Below are positions 1 to 8,440 of a stretch of 64,000 nt of DNA, in pieces. Origin of the DNA: Massilia agilis (lineage in GTDB: Bacteria > Pseudomonadota > Gammaproteobacteria > Burkholderiales > Burkholderiaceae_D); NCBI RefSeq assembly GCF_024756255.1, contig NZ_JANUHB010000001.1:248001-312000 (forward strand), given 5' to 3'. Position numbers and translations under genes: made by a program. Below the pieces are notes generated by a model. That model was not told the origin of the DNA and searched no databases. It worked only from the letters and a program-made list of their open reading frames with translations. Each line of letters starts with the position of its first letter. Position 1 is the stretch's first letter.

Positions 1-271
1 CGGCTTCGAAACGCTTGACGCGGGCCACTTCGCGCGCCTGGTCCTTCGGGCTCAGGTTCTTGTGGATGATGCCGATGCCGCCCTCTTGTGCCATCGCGAT
101 CGCGAGGCGTGCTTCGGTGACGGTGTCCATGGCAGCAGACAACAGCGGAATGTTCAGCGAGATATTCCGGGTCAGCTTGGTGCGGAGGGAGGTGTTGGCC
201 GGAAGAACATTCGAGTAGGCCGGGACAAGCAGCACGTCATCGAACGTGAGTGCTTTTTGGATTAGACGCAT
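1..271 (-). CDS. guaB: IMP dehydrogenase, N-terminal part (cut by window edge)
   Basis: IMP dehydrogenase oxidises IMP to XMP with NAD+, the committed step of GTP synthesis in the cytoplasm. About 90 N-terminal residues are visible; the gene runs off the left edge. The start [20 protein letters not shown] is typical of the family, and the conserved SAAMDTVTE segment lies near residues 45-53, followed by GGIGIIHKN near 64-72. The CBS domains and the catalytic cysteine loop lie outside the window. The ATG is at 269-271. The gene is divergent from the DUF4124 gene at 447. Identification rests on the start region only, but that region is very characteristic. Confidence 0.93.
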   Translation of the reverse strand, partial: MRLIQKALTFDDVLLVPAYSNVLPANTSLRTKLTRNISLNIPLLSAAMDTVTEARLAIAMAQEGGIGIIHKNLSPKDQAREVARVKRFEA

Positions 272-446
272 AGCATTTTCCTATAGGCGCAAAAGTGAAT
301 TATACAGAAAGTCACGGATTGCGTCGCGAAATTGCTGCGAAATGCCCGCTCGGCGGTTATTTTTGCCTTCAGTAGCGAGCTCGTGCGCAATTGACAGCGG
401 CCTCGTTTCATGGCGAAATCCCCGTAGTTCTCGAAGGAAACCGCCA

Positions 447-950
447 ATGACCAAGACACTCCGCGCCGCCCTGCCGGGCCTGATGGCAGCGGGCACCCTG
501 CTCGCCGCCAGCCTCGCCCACGCCCAGTATGCGTGGATCGACGACAAAGGCGTGCGCCACTACTCGGACCGTCCGCCGCCCGCCACCGTGCCTGCGGCCA
601 AGGTGCTGAAGGCGCCGGGCAAGCGGGCCGACGATGCGCCGGCGGGCGAAGGACAGCCGCCGCAAGCAGCGCCGAAAGCCGACGCCGCGCCCACGCTGGC
701 CGACCGCGAGGCGGACTACCGCAAGCGCGCCCAGGAGCGCGCCAAGCAGGAGGAAAAAGCGGCGGCGGACGCCGCCAAGGCCAAGGCCAAGGCGCAAAGC
801 TGCGACAATGCACGGCGCTACAAGGCCATGCTCGACTCGGGCATTCGCATGGTCGATACCGGCGCCGATGGCGAGCGCCGCTACCTCAATGACGACGAGC
901 GCGCCAGGCGTGCGGCCGAGGTCAACGCCATCCTGGCGGACTGCAATTAA
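447..950 (+). CDS. DUF4124 domain-containing exported protein
   Basis: Exported protein of 167 residues with no known activity. The N-terminus has a basic start, a hydrophobic stretch (about residues 8-22) and a likely signal peptidase site at AHA-Q. The mature protein begins with the DUF4124 pattern YAWIDDKGVRHYSDRPPP (about 24-41), an aromatic-rich motif common in betaproteobacterial periplasmic proteins. A charged Ala/Lys/Arg/Glu-rich segment (about 80-120) looks helical or coiled. The ATG at 447 was chosen because an AAGGA ribosome site sits about 8 bases upstream and the signal peptide begins there; in-frame codons further upstream would spoil the signal peptide. The last bases overlap the end of the convergent rnfH by 4 nt. 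Confidence 0.85.
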   Translation: MTKTLRAALPGLMAAGTLLAASLAHAQYAWIDDKGVRHYSDRPPPATVPAAKVLKAPGKRADDAPAGEGQPPQAAPKADAAPTLADREADYRKRAQERAKQEEKAAADAAKAKAKAQSCDNARRYKAMLDSGIRMVDTGADGERRYLNDDERARRAAEVNAILADCN

Positions 951-1246
951 GCCTTGGGCGCCGCGTCCTTCTTGGCGGCGCGGCGACGGCGCGAGTCCTT
1001 CGGGTCGGCCACCAGCGGCCGGTAGATCTCGACGCGGTCGCGCTCGCGCAGCACCGTATCGAGCGTCTTCTTTTTCGCGTACACGCCAACTGCCGCGGTG
1101 GACAGGTTAATTTCAGGGAACTCTTGCAGCACCCCGCTCTGCTCGATCGCCTGGCCGATCGTCGTGCCGGACTCGACCTTCATCGTGCGGACGTATTCGC
1201 GCACCGGCGTGGCGTAACACAGGTACACTTGCAGCGGCTCAGCCAT
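947..1246 (-). CDS. rnfH: RnfH family ubiquitin-fold protein
   Basis: Small protein (99 residues) of the RnfH family, a beta-grasp (ubiquitin-like) fold. Its biochemical role is unsettled. It is called antitoxin RatB/PasI in some annotations because it accompanies ratA. Visible family features are the VYLCYATP start, the segment SGTTIGQAIEQSGVL, the VGVYAKKK strand and the DRVEIYRPL strand, followed by a basic tail rich in Arg and Lys. It overlaps the 3' end of ratA by 8 nt, so the two are surely co-transcribed and translationally coupled. The ratA-rnfH pair facing smpB is a widespread proteobacterial arrangement. Confidence 0.9.
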   Translation of the reverse strand: MAEPLQVYLCYATPVREYVRTMKVESGTTIGQAIEQSGVLQEFPEINLSTAAVGVYAKKKTLDTVLRERDRVEIYRPLVADPKDSRRRRAAKKDAAPKA

Positions 1247-1670
1247 AAACCGTCTCCGCGCGCTTGCAGAACGAATCGACCATGCTGTTGGCGATCATGC
1301 CGAACACCGGCCCGATCAGCTGTTCCAGCAGCACGCTCGAAAATTCGTAGTGCAGGTCGAACTCGATCTTGCACGCGTCCGCGCGCAGTGCCTTGAAGTT
1401 CCAGGTGCCCTCCAGCATGCGGAACGGGCCATCGACCAGGTGCATCTTCATCAGGGTCGGGCGCTCGTTGTGGTTGGAGGTGGTGAAGCTTTGCTTGACG
1501 CCGTGGAAATTGATCTGCAGGCAGGCGACCAGCTTGTCCTCGCTTCGTTCGATCAGCTTGACCCCGCCGCACCAGGGCAGGAACTTGGGATAATCTTCGA
1601 CCTTTGCCACGAGGTCAAACATCTGTTCGGCGCTGTATCCGAGGAAAACTGACTTGTGTACTACTGCCAT
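1239..1670 (-). CDS. ratA: RatA/COQ10-type START-domain protein
   Basis: A 143-residue START/polyketide-cyclase-fold protein of the RatA/PasT family. In Escherichia coli RatA was described as a ribosome-association toxin that blocks 70S formation; related COQ10 proteins bind ubiquinone. Either or both roles are possible here. Typical segments are VHKSVFLGYSAEQMFDLVAKVEDYPKFLPWC-like text at the start (residues 4 to about 34), the GPFRMLEGTW strand (about 92-101) and the C-terminal helix IANSMVDSFCKRAE. It is the first gene of the ratA-rnfH pair and is divergent from smpB (96 bp between starts). Confidence 0.9.
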   Translation of the reverse strand: MAVVHKSVFLGYSAEQMFDLVAKVEDYPKFLPWCGGVKLIERSEDKLVACLQINFHGVKQSFTTSNHNERPTLMKMHLVDGPFRMLEGTWNFKALRADACKIEFDLHYEFSSVLLEQLIGPVFGMIANSMVDSFCKRAETVYG

Positions 1671-1766
1671 TGGTCAACCGTTTGTTATGATGTTGGGATG
1701 TTGCCATGTGCGCCTGTGCGCGCGCGACAACGTTAGTTTAACCGACCCGCGCCATTTAGCTATTTC

Positions 1767-2216
1767 ATGAGCATTGTTGACAATAAAAAAGCCTTTTTCG
1801 ACTACTTCATCGAGGACCGCTACGAGGCCGGCCTGGTGCTGGAAGGGTGGGAGGTCAAGGCGATCCGCGAGGGCCGGGTACAGATCAAGGAAGCGTACGT
1901 GCTCGTACGCGGCGGCGAGCTGTTCCTGTTCGGCGCGCACATCAGCCCGCTGGGTACCACCTCCGCCTGGAGCAATGCCGAAGTGCTGCGCAGCCGCAAG
2001 CTGCTGCTGCACAAGGCGGAGATCGACAAACTGGTCGGCAAGGTCGAGCGCTCCGGCTACACGCTGGTGCCGCTGAACCTGCACTTCAAGGCCGGACGGG
2101 TGAAGTGCGAGATCGGCCTGGCCAAGGGCAAAAAGCAGCACGACAAGCGCGCCACCGAGAAGGACCGCGACGCCAAGCGTGAAGTGGAGAAGGCGCTTAA
2201 AGTCCACAAGCGCTAA
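1767..2216 (+). CDS. smpB: SsrA-binding protein SmpB
   Basis: SmpB (149 residues) binds the tRNA-like end of tmRNA and brings it to stalled ribosomes for trans-translation. Visible hallmarks are the start [21 protein letters not shown], the segment [19 protein letters not shown] (about 28-46), the RSRKLLLHK and [12 protein letters not shown] strands, and the basic C-terminal tail with [18 protein letters not shown] that enters the ribosomal A site. Length is normal. The gene is divergent from ratA-rnfH, a neighbour in many proteobacteria. A family B palindromic repeat lies directly downstream. No tmRNA gene was seen in the window. Confidence 0.96.
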   Translation: MSIVDNKKAFFDYFIEDRYEAGLVLEGWEVKAIREGRVQIKEAYVLVRGGELFLFGAHISPLGTTSAWSNAEVLRSRKLLLHKAEIDKLVGKVERSGYTLVPLNLHFKAGRVKCEIGLAKGKKQHDKRATEKDRDAKREVEKALKVHKR

Positions 2217-2238
2217 AGCGGCCACATACAATCAACAC

Positions 2239-2341
2239 CGTCGTTCCGGCGGAGGCCGGAACCCATGCCGAGTGTGCCGGCTCGCTGTCTTTGCGGCTCT
2301 GTGCAAGCTCAGCATGGGTCCCGGCTTTCGCCGGGACGACG
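2239..2341. repeat. Palindromic intergenic repeat, family B, copy 1
   Basis: Two inverted arms facing each other: CGTCGTTCCGGCGGAGGCCG at the left end and CTTTCGCCGGGACGACG at the right end. Each arm folds on itself (CCGGC...GCCGG) and is followed internally by CCCATGC or its complement GCATGGG. It lies between the convergent genes smpB and the MFS exporter and may also act as a terminator. Related copies occur at 26941, 60295 and 63342. Confidence 0.85.
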
Positions 2342-2344
2342 TGC

Positions 2345-3550
2345 TTAGGTTAGCTCAGCGGGCACCGGCGCCGGCTGCTCTTCCTTCAACTTCAGGCTCA
2401 CCTGCCAGCTCACAAAGCTGAGCACCAGCCCCACCGTCACCCCGCACGCCAGCTTGAACGCACTGTCGAACAGCAGCGGCGCGACCAGGCCGGACACGAG
2501 CGCGAACGACATCATCTGGATGAACGACAGCATCGACGAGGCCAGCCCGCGGTGGTGCGGGAACAGCCCCAGCGCCATCACCTGCAGCGCCGGTGCGGCA
2601 ACCGCCAGGCCGAACGTGAACAGCGCCAGCGGCAGCACCGCCCACGGGATCGCGGCCGCGAACAGCGCCGTGTAGCCGACATTGAGCATGCAGGCCAGCG
2701 CCATGGCGCCATAGCCGATCCACTTCATGCGCTCGGGCGTGTGCCTGCCGGCGCGCTTGCCGCCCCAGGCCGAGCCGATCACCGAGCCGCCGATCAGCGG
2801 GATGAACAGCCATGCGAACGCGGTCTCCGGCAAGTGCAGGATGTCCATCACGAAGTTCGCCGCCGAGCCGATGTACAGCGACAGCCCGCCAAAGGCCAGG
2901 CCCACCGACAGCGACAGCAGCAAGAAGCGCGTGTGGCGCAGCACCATCAGGTAGTTGCGCGCGATGGCGACCGGGTGGAAGGCATGGCGCTTCTCGACCG
3001 GCAGGCTCTCCGGCACCAGGCGCAGGCACAGCACCACCATCAGCGCGCCGAACACGGCCAGGAACACGAAGGTCGCGCGCCACCCAAAGGTCACGTGCAG
3101 CCAGCCGCCCAGCACCGGCGCGATCGCGGGCGCCAGGCCGAACACCATCATGATGTGCGACATCATCTTCTGCGCCTGCGGCCCGGCAAAGCGGTCCTGC
3201 ACGATCGCCTGCCCGATCACCGAACCGGAACCCGCGGCCAGTCCCTGCACCGCGCGGCACGCCAGCAGCCAGCCGAAGGTGGGCGCACAGGCCGCGCCAA
3301 TCGAGGCCAGCACGTACACCGACAACGCTACCAGCAGCACCGGGCGCCGCCCGAACGAGTCCGACAGCGTGCCGTAGAACAGCATCATGAACGCAAAGCA
3401 GAAAACGAACACGCTCAGTGTCTGCTGCACGGCCACCGGGCCGACGCCGAACAGGCGGCCGATCGCCGGCATCGACGGCAAATAGGTGTCGATCGCGAGC
3501 GCGCCGACCATGCCCAGGCACGCCAGCACCACCGTCAGGATTTTATGCAT
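2345..3550 (-). CDS. Bcr/CflA family multidrug efflux MFS transporter
   Basis: Inner-membrane proton-driven exporter of the major facilitator superfamily, 401 residues with about 12 hydrophobic segments. The start matches the Bcr/CflA group: a short basic N-terminus, then IDTYLPSMPAIG (about 20-31), and the conserved loop YGTLSDSFGRRPVLL (about 60-74), which is the MFS motif between helices 2 and 3. Substrates in this group include bicyclomycin and chloramphenicol; the substrate here cannot be read from sequence. The ATG at 3548-3550 was chosen over an upstream in-frame start because a GGACAAGG ribosome site precedes it and it gives the usual N-terminus. It converges on smpB. Confidence 0.88.
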   Translation of the reverse strand: MHKILTVVLACLGMVGALAIDTYLPSMPAIGRLFGVGPVAVQQTLSVFVFCFAFMMLFYGTLSDSFGRRPVLLVALSVYVLASIGAACAPTFGWLLACRAVQGLAAGSGSVIGQAIVQDRFAGPQAQKMMSHIMMVFGLAPAIAPVLGGWLHVTFGWRATFVFLAVFGALMVVLCLRLVPESLPVEKRHAFHPVAIARNYLMVLRHTRFLLLSLSVGLAFGGLSLYIGSAANFVMDILHLPETAFAWLFIPLIGGSVIGSAWGGKRAGRHTPERMKWIGYGAMALACMLNVGYTALFAAAIPWAVLPLALFTFGLAVAAPALQVMALGLFPHHRGLASSMLSFIQMMSFALVSGLVAPLLFDSAFKLACGVTVGLVLSFVSWQVSLKLKEEQPAPVPAELT

Positions 3551-3716
3551 ACAGCCTTGTCCTCTGCGGAAATTCCTCGAAAGCAATCCGCGATTGTAGC
3601 GGCTTTCGCGCAAATACACCCGAGGCTGCCATTGGGTTCGCTCAACGCGATGCCGCCCGCGCGTACGAAGATCAGTACTGATGTGCTCGTCTGAACACGC
3701 TCAGGAGGACTTAATC

Positions 3717-4808
3717 ATGAACATCATCCATCGCAGGCTCGCCCTGGCACTTGGCACGTGCGCCGTCGTTGCTATGACTGCCGGCTGCGCCACGCAGGGC
3801 CGCTACCATCAGCGCAACCTCGTTTCCGACACCGCGGCGATCCCCGCGGAGCACCATGACCCTCAACTGGTCAACGCCTGGGGGCTGGCGTTCAATCCGT
3901 TTGGCGTGGCCTGGGTGGCCGACAACGGCACCGGCGTCTCGACGCTGTACGACGGCAACGGCAACAAGCAGCCGCTGGTCGTGACGATTCCGCCGGCCCC
4001 GGGCAACAAGACCGGCAACCCGACCGGGATCGTGTTCTATGGCGGCCCGGAATTCGTGGTCACGCACGACCGCGTATCGGGCCCGGCGCGCTTCATCTTT
4101 GCCAGCGAGGACGGCGGCATTTCGGCATGGGCGCCGAACGTGGCGCCCACCACCGCGATCCGCGTCATCAACAACACCGGCGCCATCTACAAGGGACTGG
4201 CATTGAGCGGCAACGGCGGCGGTCCCCTGCTCTACGCGACCGACTTCCACAACAACAAGGTCGACGTGTACGACGGTGCATTCAATCCCATCCTGCTGGG
4301 GCCGGGCGCGTTCCGCGATCCGGCCATCCCGTCCGGCTACGCGCCGTTCGGCATCCAGGCCATCGCCGGCGATATCTATGTTAGCTATGCCAAGCAGGAC
4401 GCCGACGCCGAGGACGATGTGCCCGGGCCGGGCTTCGGCTTCGTCAGCGTGTTCGACCCGCAGGGCCACTTCGTGCGGCGCCTGATTTCGCGCGGCGAAC
4501 TGAATGCGCCGTGGGGCATGGCGCTGGCGCCGGCCAGCTTCGGCCACTTCGGCAACCGGCTACTGGTGGGGAACTTCGGCAACGGCATCATCAATGCCTA
4601 CGACCTGGACACCGGCCACTGGGAAGGCCGGCTGCTCGACGAGCACAGAAGGCCGATCCGCATTGACGGCCTGTGGGGGATCGCCTTCGGCAACGGCGTT
4701 CAGCAGCAGCCGACCAACACGCTGTTCTTTGCGTCCGGCCCGCAGGACGAGCAGCACGGACTGTACGGCCGCATCGACGTGGCGCCCGGCGAGCACGGCC
4801 ACGACTAG
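3717..4808 (+). CDS. TIGR03118 family lipoprotein
   Basis: Exported protein of 363 residues, predicted lipoprotein: hydrophobic signal with lipobox TAGC, Cys at about residue 22. The mature part has repeated blade-like motifs with Asn-Gly and Asp-Gly turns (VNAWGLAFNPFGVAWVADNG at the start, NAPWGMALAP and GNRLLVGNFGNG later), consistent with the TIGR03118 beta-propeller-like family. Function is unknown; many homologues sit in environmental proteobacteria and acidobacteria. The start is decided by a strong AGGAGGA site at about 3703-3709. The gene stands alone, between divergent MFS and convergent lepB, with a family A palindrome after it. Confidence 0.82.
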   Translation: MNIIHRRLALALGTCAVVAMTAGCATQGRYHQRNLVSDTAAIPAEHHDPQLVNAWGLAFNPFGVAWVADNGTGVSTLYDGNGNKQPLVVTIPPAPGNKTGNPTGIVFYGGPEFVVTHDRVSGPARFIFASEDGGISAWAPNVAPTTAIRVINNTGAIYKGLALSGNGGGPLLYATDFHNNKVDVYDGAFNPILLGPGAFRDPAIPSGYAPFGIQAIAGDIYVSYAKQDADAEDDVPGPGFGFVSVFDPQGHFVRRLISRGELNAPWGMALAPASFGHFGNRLLVGNFGNGIINAYDLDTGHWEGRLLDEHRRPIRIDGLWGIAFGNGVQQQPTNTLFFASGPQDEQHGLYGRIDVAPGEHGHD

Positions 4809-4824
4809 CGCGCCGGCCTTCAGC

Positions 4825-4894
4825 CGTAGGGTGGGCACTTGTGCCCACGCGGGTTGTGCGTGACCATCGCGTGGGCACAAGTGCCCACCCTACG
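4825..4894. repeat. Palindromic intergenic repeat, family A, copy 1
   Basis: Perfect 27-bp inverted repeat (4825-4851 against 4868-4894) with a 16-bp spacer. Each arm is itself a hairpin, TGGGCAC-TT-GTGCCCA, preceded by CGTAGGG. It lies between the convergent stops of the TIGR03118 gene and lepB, where it could end transcription from both sides. Copies at 8441, 12055 and 48241. Confidence 0.9.
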
Positions 4895-4909
4895 CCTACG
4901 CGGCGCCTG

Positions 4910-5575
4910 TCAGCGCAGCGACATGCCGAAGCGGCCCGGGCGCGGCAGCCAGTTGCCCAGGTAATCGGCCGAGACCAGCACACGCTCGGCGCGGCCGATC
5001 AACAGCTCGCGCGGCACCAGGCCGATGTAGCGCGAATCGGCGCTGTTGTCGCGGTTGTCGCCCAACACGAGGTACTGGTCCTGCGGGATCGTCACCGGGC
5101 CGAAGCTGCGCGCGGCGTCGATCTCGGGCAGGAGCTGGATGCTGTGGTGCTTGCCGCCGACGGTCTCGTCCAGCCGCACCGCATCGACCTGGCCACCGCC
5201 GATCGACTCGCGCGCCACGCCCTGCACTTCGTAGCCTGCGGGCTTGCCGTTGATGATCAGGCGCTCGTTGCGCATCTCGACCACGTCCCCCGGCAGCGCG
5301 ATCACGCGCTTGATCAGGCGTTCGCCATCCTTGGGCGAGTGGAAGGTGACCACGTCGCCACAGGCCGGGTCGCCCAGCCGGGCCAGCACCTTGTCGGTGA
5401 GCGGCACCTTCAGGTTGTACGCGGTGCGGTTGACCAGCACCACGTCGCCTTCGAGAAGATTGGGCCGCATCGAGCCGGACGGAATGGCGTTGATCTCCGC
5501 GACCGCCGAGCGGAACACGCCGATCAGGCACAGCGTCATCAAGAAGCTCTTGTTATCGCGGACCCAGTTTTTCAT
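4910..5575 (-). CDS. lepB: Signal peptidase I, short form
   Basis: Membrane-bound serine protease that removes Sec and Tat signal peptides on the outer face of the inner membrane. The 221-residue protein carries the Ser-Lys dyad: Ser35 in PSGSMRPNL and Lys89 in ERLIKRVIALPGD. The late box GDNRDNSADSR is also present. There is a single N-terminal membrane segment (about 10-26), whereas the main LepB of this group usually has two and is longer, so this may be a second, accessory peptidase. The start ATG at 5573-5575 follows a GGGAG site and gives the best N-terminus. It is transcribed toward a family A repeat. Confidence 0.9.
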   Translation of the reverse strand: MKNWVRDNKSFLMTLCLIGVFRSAVAEINAIPSGSMRPNLLEGDVVLVNRTAYNLKVPLTDKVLARLGDPACGDVVTFHSPKDGERLIKRVIALPGDVVEMRNERLIINGKPAGYEVQGVARESIGGGQVDAVRLDETVGGKHHSIQLLPEIDAARSFGPVTIPQDQYLVLGDNRDNSADSRYIGLVPRELLIGRAERVLVSADYLGNWLPRPGRFGMSLR

Positions 5576-5648
5576 CGCAGGACTCCCTGTTGAGTTGGTA
5601 TGGGTGTCTTTATACGCGAGCATTCTTTAAAGATGCTTAAACGCCAAG

Positions 5649-6029
5649 TCAGAGCGGGTGCCCGCTCAGCACCATCCCCAGCGCGGCCGACAGCACGATC
5701 AGCAGCGCGAACCCGGCGCACTTGAGCAGCGCGCGCAACTTGTGCCCGGCGGGCCGGCTGCGCAGCAGGTAGTACGGCACCGCGAACGGCGTGAGCAGGA
5801 TGATGGCGACGTTCAGGCCGCGGCTGCGGCGGTAGCCGTACTGGTCGCTGTCCCGGCGGTACCACAGGAAGGTGAGGAAGCTGAAGACCAGCGTGAGCGG
5901 CGCGCTCCATGCCAGCGGCTGCGAACCGCCCCGCCACGTATAGGTCGCGTCGAGAAAACCGTCTAATACCATCACGAGCAGGATGGCGGCAAGGATGCGT
6001 CGTTGAGTCATACGAATTGATGCGTGCAT
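5649..6029 (-). CDS. Small integral membrane protein, unknown function
   Basis: A 126-residue hydrophobic protein I do not recognise. It shows about four membrane segments: near residues 11-27, 41-56, 72-87 and 103-120, with basic loops (YRRDSDQYGYRRSRG, about 57-71) likely on the cytoplasmic side. An alternative start at 6009-6011 (MTQRR) would remove six residues; neither start has a clear ribosome site, so the start is uncertain. It lies between lepB and an SDR gene on the same strand with small gaps (73 and 11 bp), so co-transcription is possible. Function cannot be inferred. Confidence 0.6.
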   Translation of the reverse strand: MHASIRMTQRRILAAILLVMVLDGFLDATYTWRGGSQPLAWSAPLTLVFSFLTFLWYRRDSDQYGYRRSRGLNVAIILLTPFAVPYYLLRSRPAGHKLRALLKCAGFALLIVLSAALGMVLSGHPL

Positions 6030-6040
6030 GCCCGGCGCTG

Positions 6041-6847
6041 TCAGCGCGGCCGGGCGTCCTTCTTGAGGGCCGCGAGCGCCATGCGCTCGACCAAGCCAGG
6101 CGCCACCAGTTTGATGAAGCGCCCCAGTTTACCCTTGGTCGTCATCACGACCTCGCGCCGGCGCTGCTGCATGCCGTCGATGATCAGGCGCGCGGCTTGC
6201 GCTGCCGTCATCGCGCCCTCTTCCTTGAGCAGGCTTTCGCCCAGCGCCTGGCCAGCCGCGTTGAAGCCGCGATGGCGGATGCGCGTGGCGACCACGCCGG
6301 GATAGGCAACCGTCACGCTCACGCCCGCGCCCTTGAGCTCGGCGCGCAAGGCTTCGAAGAACCCAGCCATGGCGAACTTGGTGGCGCTGTATGCGGTGCG
6401 TCCGGGCACGCCGACCAGCCCCGCGAGCGACGACACGGCCACGATGCGCCCGCGCGCGGCCTTCAGGTACGGCAGCGCGGCCTGGGTGCACCAGACGCTG
6501 CCCCACAGGTTCACGCGCATCAGGTCTTCGTACCAGCCCAGGTCCGCCACGTCTTCGAACAGAGCGTGAGCCGAGCGCCCGGCGTTGTTGATCAATATGT
6601 CGATCGTGCCGAAGCGCCCGACGGCAGCGGCGATGAGCTGCTGGCACTGTTCGCGCACCGACACGTCGGTGGGCACCGCCAGCGCCTGGGCGCCCAGTTC
6701 TTCGCACTCGCGGGCAACGGCGGCAAGCTGCTCGGGGTTGCGGGCGGCCAGCACCAGCGCCACATCGGCGCGATGACGGGCAGCGAGCTGGCGCGCAATT
6801 TCGGCGCCGATGCCGTCCGATCCGCCGGTGATGACCACCACCTGCAT
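6041..6847 (-). CDS. SDR family NAD(P)-dependent oxidoreductase
   Basis: Short-chain dehydrogenase of 268 residues with a Rossmann fold. The cofactor loop is TGGSDGIG (residues 7-14), the NNAG motif is present (about 88-91), and the active site shows VSSLAG followed by YSATK (Tyr and Lys). The C-terminal part, with VAYPGVVATRIR, is of the classical type. Substrate is unknown; the family oxidises or reduces alcohols, ketones or lipid intermediates. The stop codon of the upstream stomatin-like gene abuts its start (shared base at 6847), so the two are translationally coupled. This suggests, but does not prove, a membrane-lipid role. Confidence 0.88.
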   Translation of the reverse strand: MQVVVITGGSDGIGAEIARQLAARHRADVALVLAARNPEQLAAVARECEELGAQALAVPTDVSVREQCQQLIAAAVGRFGTIDILINNAGRSAHALFEDVADLGWYEDLMRVNLWGSVWCTQAALPYLKAARGRIVAVSSLAGLVGVPGRTAYSATKFAMAGFFEALRAELKGAGVSVTVAYPGVVATRIRHRGFNAAGQALGESLLKEEGAMTAAQAARLIIDGMQQRRREVVMTTKGKLGRFIKLVAPGLVERMALAALKKDARPR

Positions 6848-7767
6848 TACTTCTGCGCCTTCACGATCTGCATTGCGCTGGCGATGAGCGTGCTCATGTC
6901 GCCCATGTTGGCCGGCACGATGATCGAGTTGTTGGTCTTGGCGAGGTTGCCGAACGCGTTCACGTATTCCTCGGCCACACGCAGGTTCACCGCGTCCGCT
7001 CCGCCCGGCTCGCGGATCGCAGCGCCCACCTGGCGCAGCGCAGTGGCGCTTGCATCGGCCAGCGCCACGATGGCGGCCGCTTCGCCCTGCGCGCGGTTGA
7101 TGGCCGACTGTTTCTCGCCCTCCGAGCGCGCGATCGCCGCGTTCTTCTCGCCGTCCGCGATGTTGATCTGTTCCTGGCGGCGACCTTCGGAGGCGGCAAT
7201 GCGGGCGCGTTTTTCGCGCTCGGCGGTGATCTGGGCCTGCATCGCATGCAGGATCTCGGCCGGCGGCGTCAGGTCCTTAATCTCGTAGCGCAGCACCTTC
7301 ACGCCCCAGTTCGCGGCCGACTCGTCGATCGCATTCACGATGGTGGTGTTGATGTGCTCGCGCTCTTCGAACGTCTTGTCCAGCTCCATGCGGCCGATCA
7401 CCGAGCGCAGCGTGGTCTGGGCCAGCTGGGTGATGGCCTGGATGTAGTTGGACGCGCCGTACGAGGCGCGCATCGGATCGGTCACCTGGAAGTACAGGAT
7501 GCCGTCCACCTGCAGCTGCGTGTTGTCCTTGGTGATGCAAACCTGCGGCGGCACGTCGAGCGGGATCTCCTTGAGAATGTGCTTGTACGCGATGCGGTCG
7601 ATGAACGGCACCACGATGTTCAGGCCCGGCGCCAGGGTCGCATGGTATTTACCGAGGCGCTCGACCACCCACGCGTGCTGCTGCGGCACCACCTGGATGG
7701 TCTTGAAGACGAAGACAAGCGCAATGATGAAGATGACCAGCGCGACCGTTCCGAACGAGATTTCCAT
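6847..7767 (-). CDS. SPFH/Band 7 (stomatin-like, QmcA-type) membrane protein
   Basis: A 306-residue stomatin/prohibitin-like protein. It has one N-terminal membrane segment (about 4-22), then the SPFH domain starting VVPQQHAWVVERLGKYH and containing GLNIVVPFIDRIAY. A long Ala/Glu/Arg/Lys-rich coiled coil follows (about 170-240: EREKRARIAASEGRRQEQ and IARSEGEKQ). Such proteins form large ring or cage oligomers that organise membrane microdomains and regulate membrane proteases. It lies 39 bp downstream of an NfeD protein, the classic partner, and is followed by a coupled SDR gene. The symbol qmcA is plausible but I do not assign it. Confidence 0.9.
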   Translation of the reverse strand: MEISFGTVALVIFIIALVFVFKTIQVVPQQHAWVVERLGKYHATLAPGLNIVVPFIDRIAYKHILKEIPLDVPPQVCITKDNTQLQVDGILYFQVTDPMRASYGASNYIQAITQLAQTTLRSVIGRMELDKTFEEREHINTTIVNAIDESAANWGVKVLRYEIKDLTPPAEILHAMQAQITAEREKRARIAASEGRRQEQINIADGEKNAAIARSEGEKQSAINRAQGEAAAIVALADASATALRQVGAAIREPGGADAVNLRVAEEYVNAFGNLAKTNNSIIVPANMGDMSTLIASAMQIVKAQK

Positions 7768-7806
7768 GGGACTCCCTTATGGATGATTATTATTTATACG
7801 GTTTTC

Positions 7807-8229
7807 TTATGGATTGGAGACGATCAGGCGGCTGCCCTGGACCTCGACGATCTTGAACTCGCCGGGGTGCGGCGATGCCCCCTGCCCCAGTTCGACATCC
7901 CACAACGCGCCGCGGTACATGACGCGGGCCTTGCCGCCTTCCCATTCGGGCACGCTCACATGCTGGCCGATGTCGAGATTGACGTTATGGTCGCGCGAGG
8001 CATTGGCCTTGGCAGGCTTGCCGAAACGGCTGCGTTGCAACAGGCCCGTGGCCAGCACGCCGATGACGCCGGCGATAATCGCCTGCATGGGAATCGAGCC
8101 GCCCACCAGCGCCGCCAGCGCCCCGAACACAAGGCCAATTGCAATCATCAAGAGGTAGAACGTGCCCGAGAACAGCTCCAGGATCACGACCACGCCCGCC
8201 GCTACCAACCAGTTCATCCAATCAGACAT
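7807..8229 (-). CDS. NfeD family membrane protein
   Basis: Short NfeD protein of 140 residues. Two or three membrane segments occupy about residues 5-70, with glycine-rich turns such as GALAALVGGS. The soluble C-terminal domain (about 80-140) is an OB-fold with the family pattern VGQHVSVPEWEGGKARVMYRG-like text and ends SRLIVSNP. NfeD proteins partner with SPFH proteins in membrane microdomains. Here it is the first gene of the pair and lacks the N-terminal ClpP-like protease domain of the long NfeD form. A terminator-like hairpin lies about 34 bp before the start. Confidence 0.87.
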   Translation of the reverse strand: MSDWMNWLVAAGVVVILELFSGTFYLLMIAIGLVFGALAALVGGSIPMQAIIAGVIGVLATGLLQRSRFGKPAKANASRDHNVNLDIGQHVSVPEWEGGKARVMYRGALWDVELGQGASPHPGEFKIVEVQGSRLIVSNP

Positions 8230-8262
8230 TACAACCTCCCACTGTTCAGGTACCCCACAAAG

Positions 8263-8302
8263 ACAAAAACCCCCGCGGCCCGCAAGGGCTACGAGGGTTT
8301 TC
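8263..8302 (-). terminator. Terminator-like hairpin in the nfeD leader
   Basis: Read on the minus strand, AAAACCC pairs with GGGTTTT around an inner stem GCCC-TTGC-GGGC, and the hairpin runs into TTTTTG. It lies about 34 bp before the nfeD start and about 260 bp after the ppsA stop. It could end ppsA transcripts or attenuate nfeD. The rest of the 8230-8564 gap holds an AT-rich stretch (8330-8400) and the family A repeat. Confidence 0.45.
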
Positions 8303-8440
8303 GCTACGATGGGCTATGCTTTTTATGATGTTTTTATATCAAACAACTGTGACGCAGCCAGTGTAACGCCTTTTGGCTGGGAGTCAACCGATTCGTTGTT
8401 TGTTCACCATGCGCACGAAACCATCGCGAAGGCCTGTCTG

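Noticed and set aside
947..1670. rnfH-ratA as a classical toxin-antitoxin module
   Set aside because: The pair is called RatAB in some annotations, but both families are conserved housekeeping-like genes next to smpB, and gene order (toxin-like first, overlapping) and lack of autoregulatory DNA-binding domain argue against a plasmid-type module.
4825..4894. Repeats of families A and B as CRISPR or insertion-sequence ends
   Set aside because: Copies are single pairs scattered tens of kilobases apart, with no regular spacer array, no cas genes, no transposase and no target-site duplication visible.
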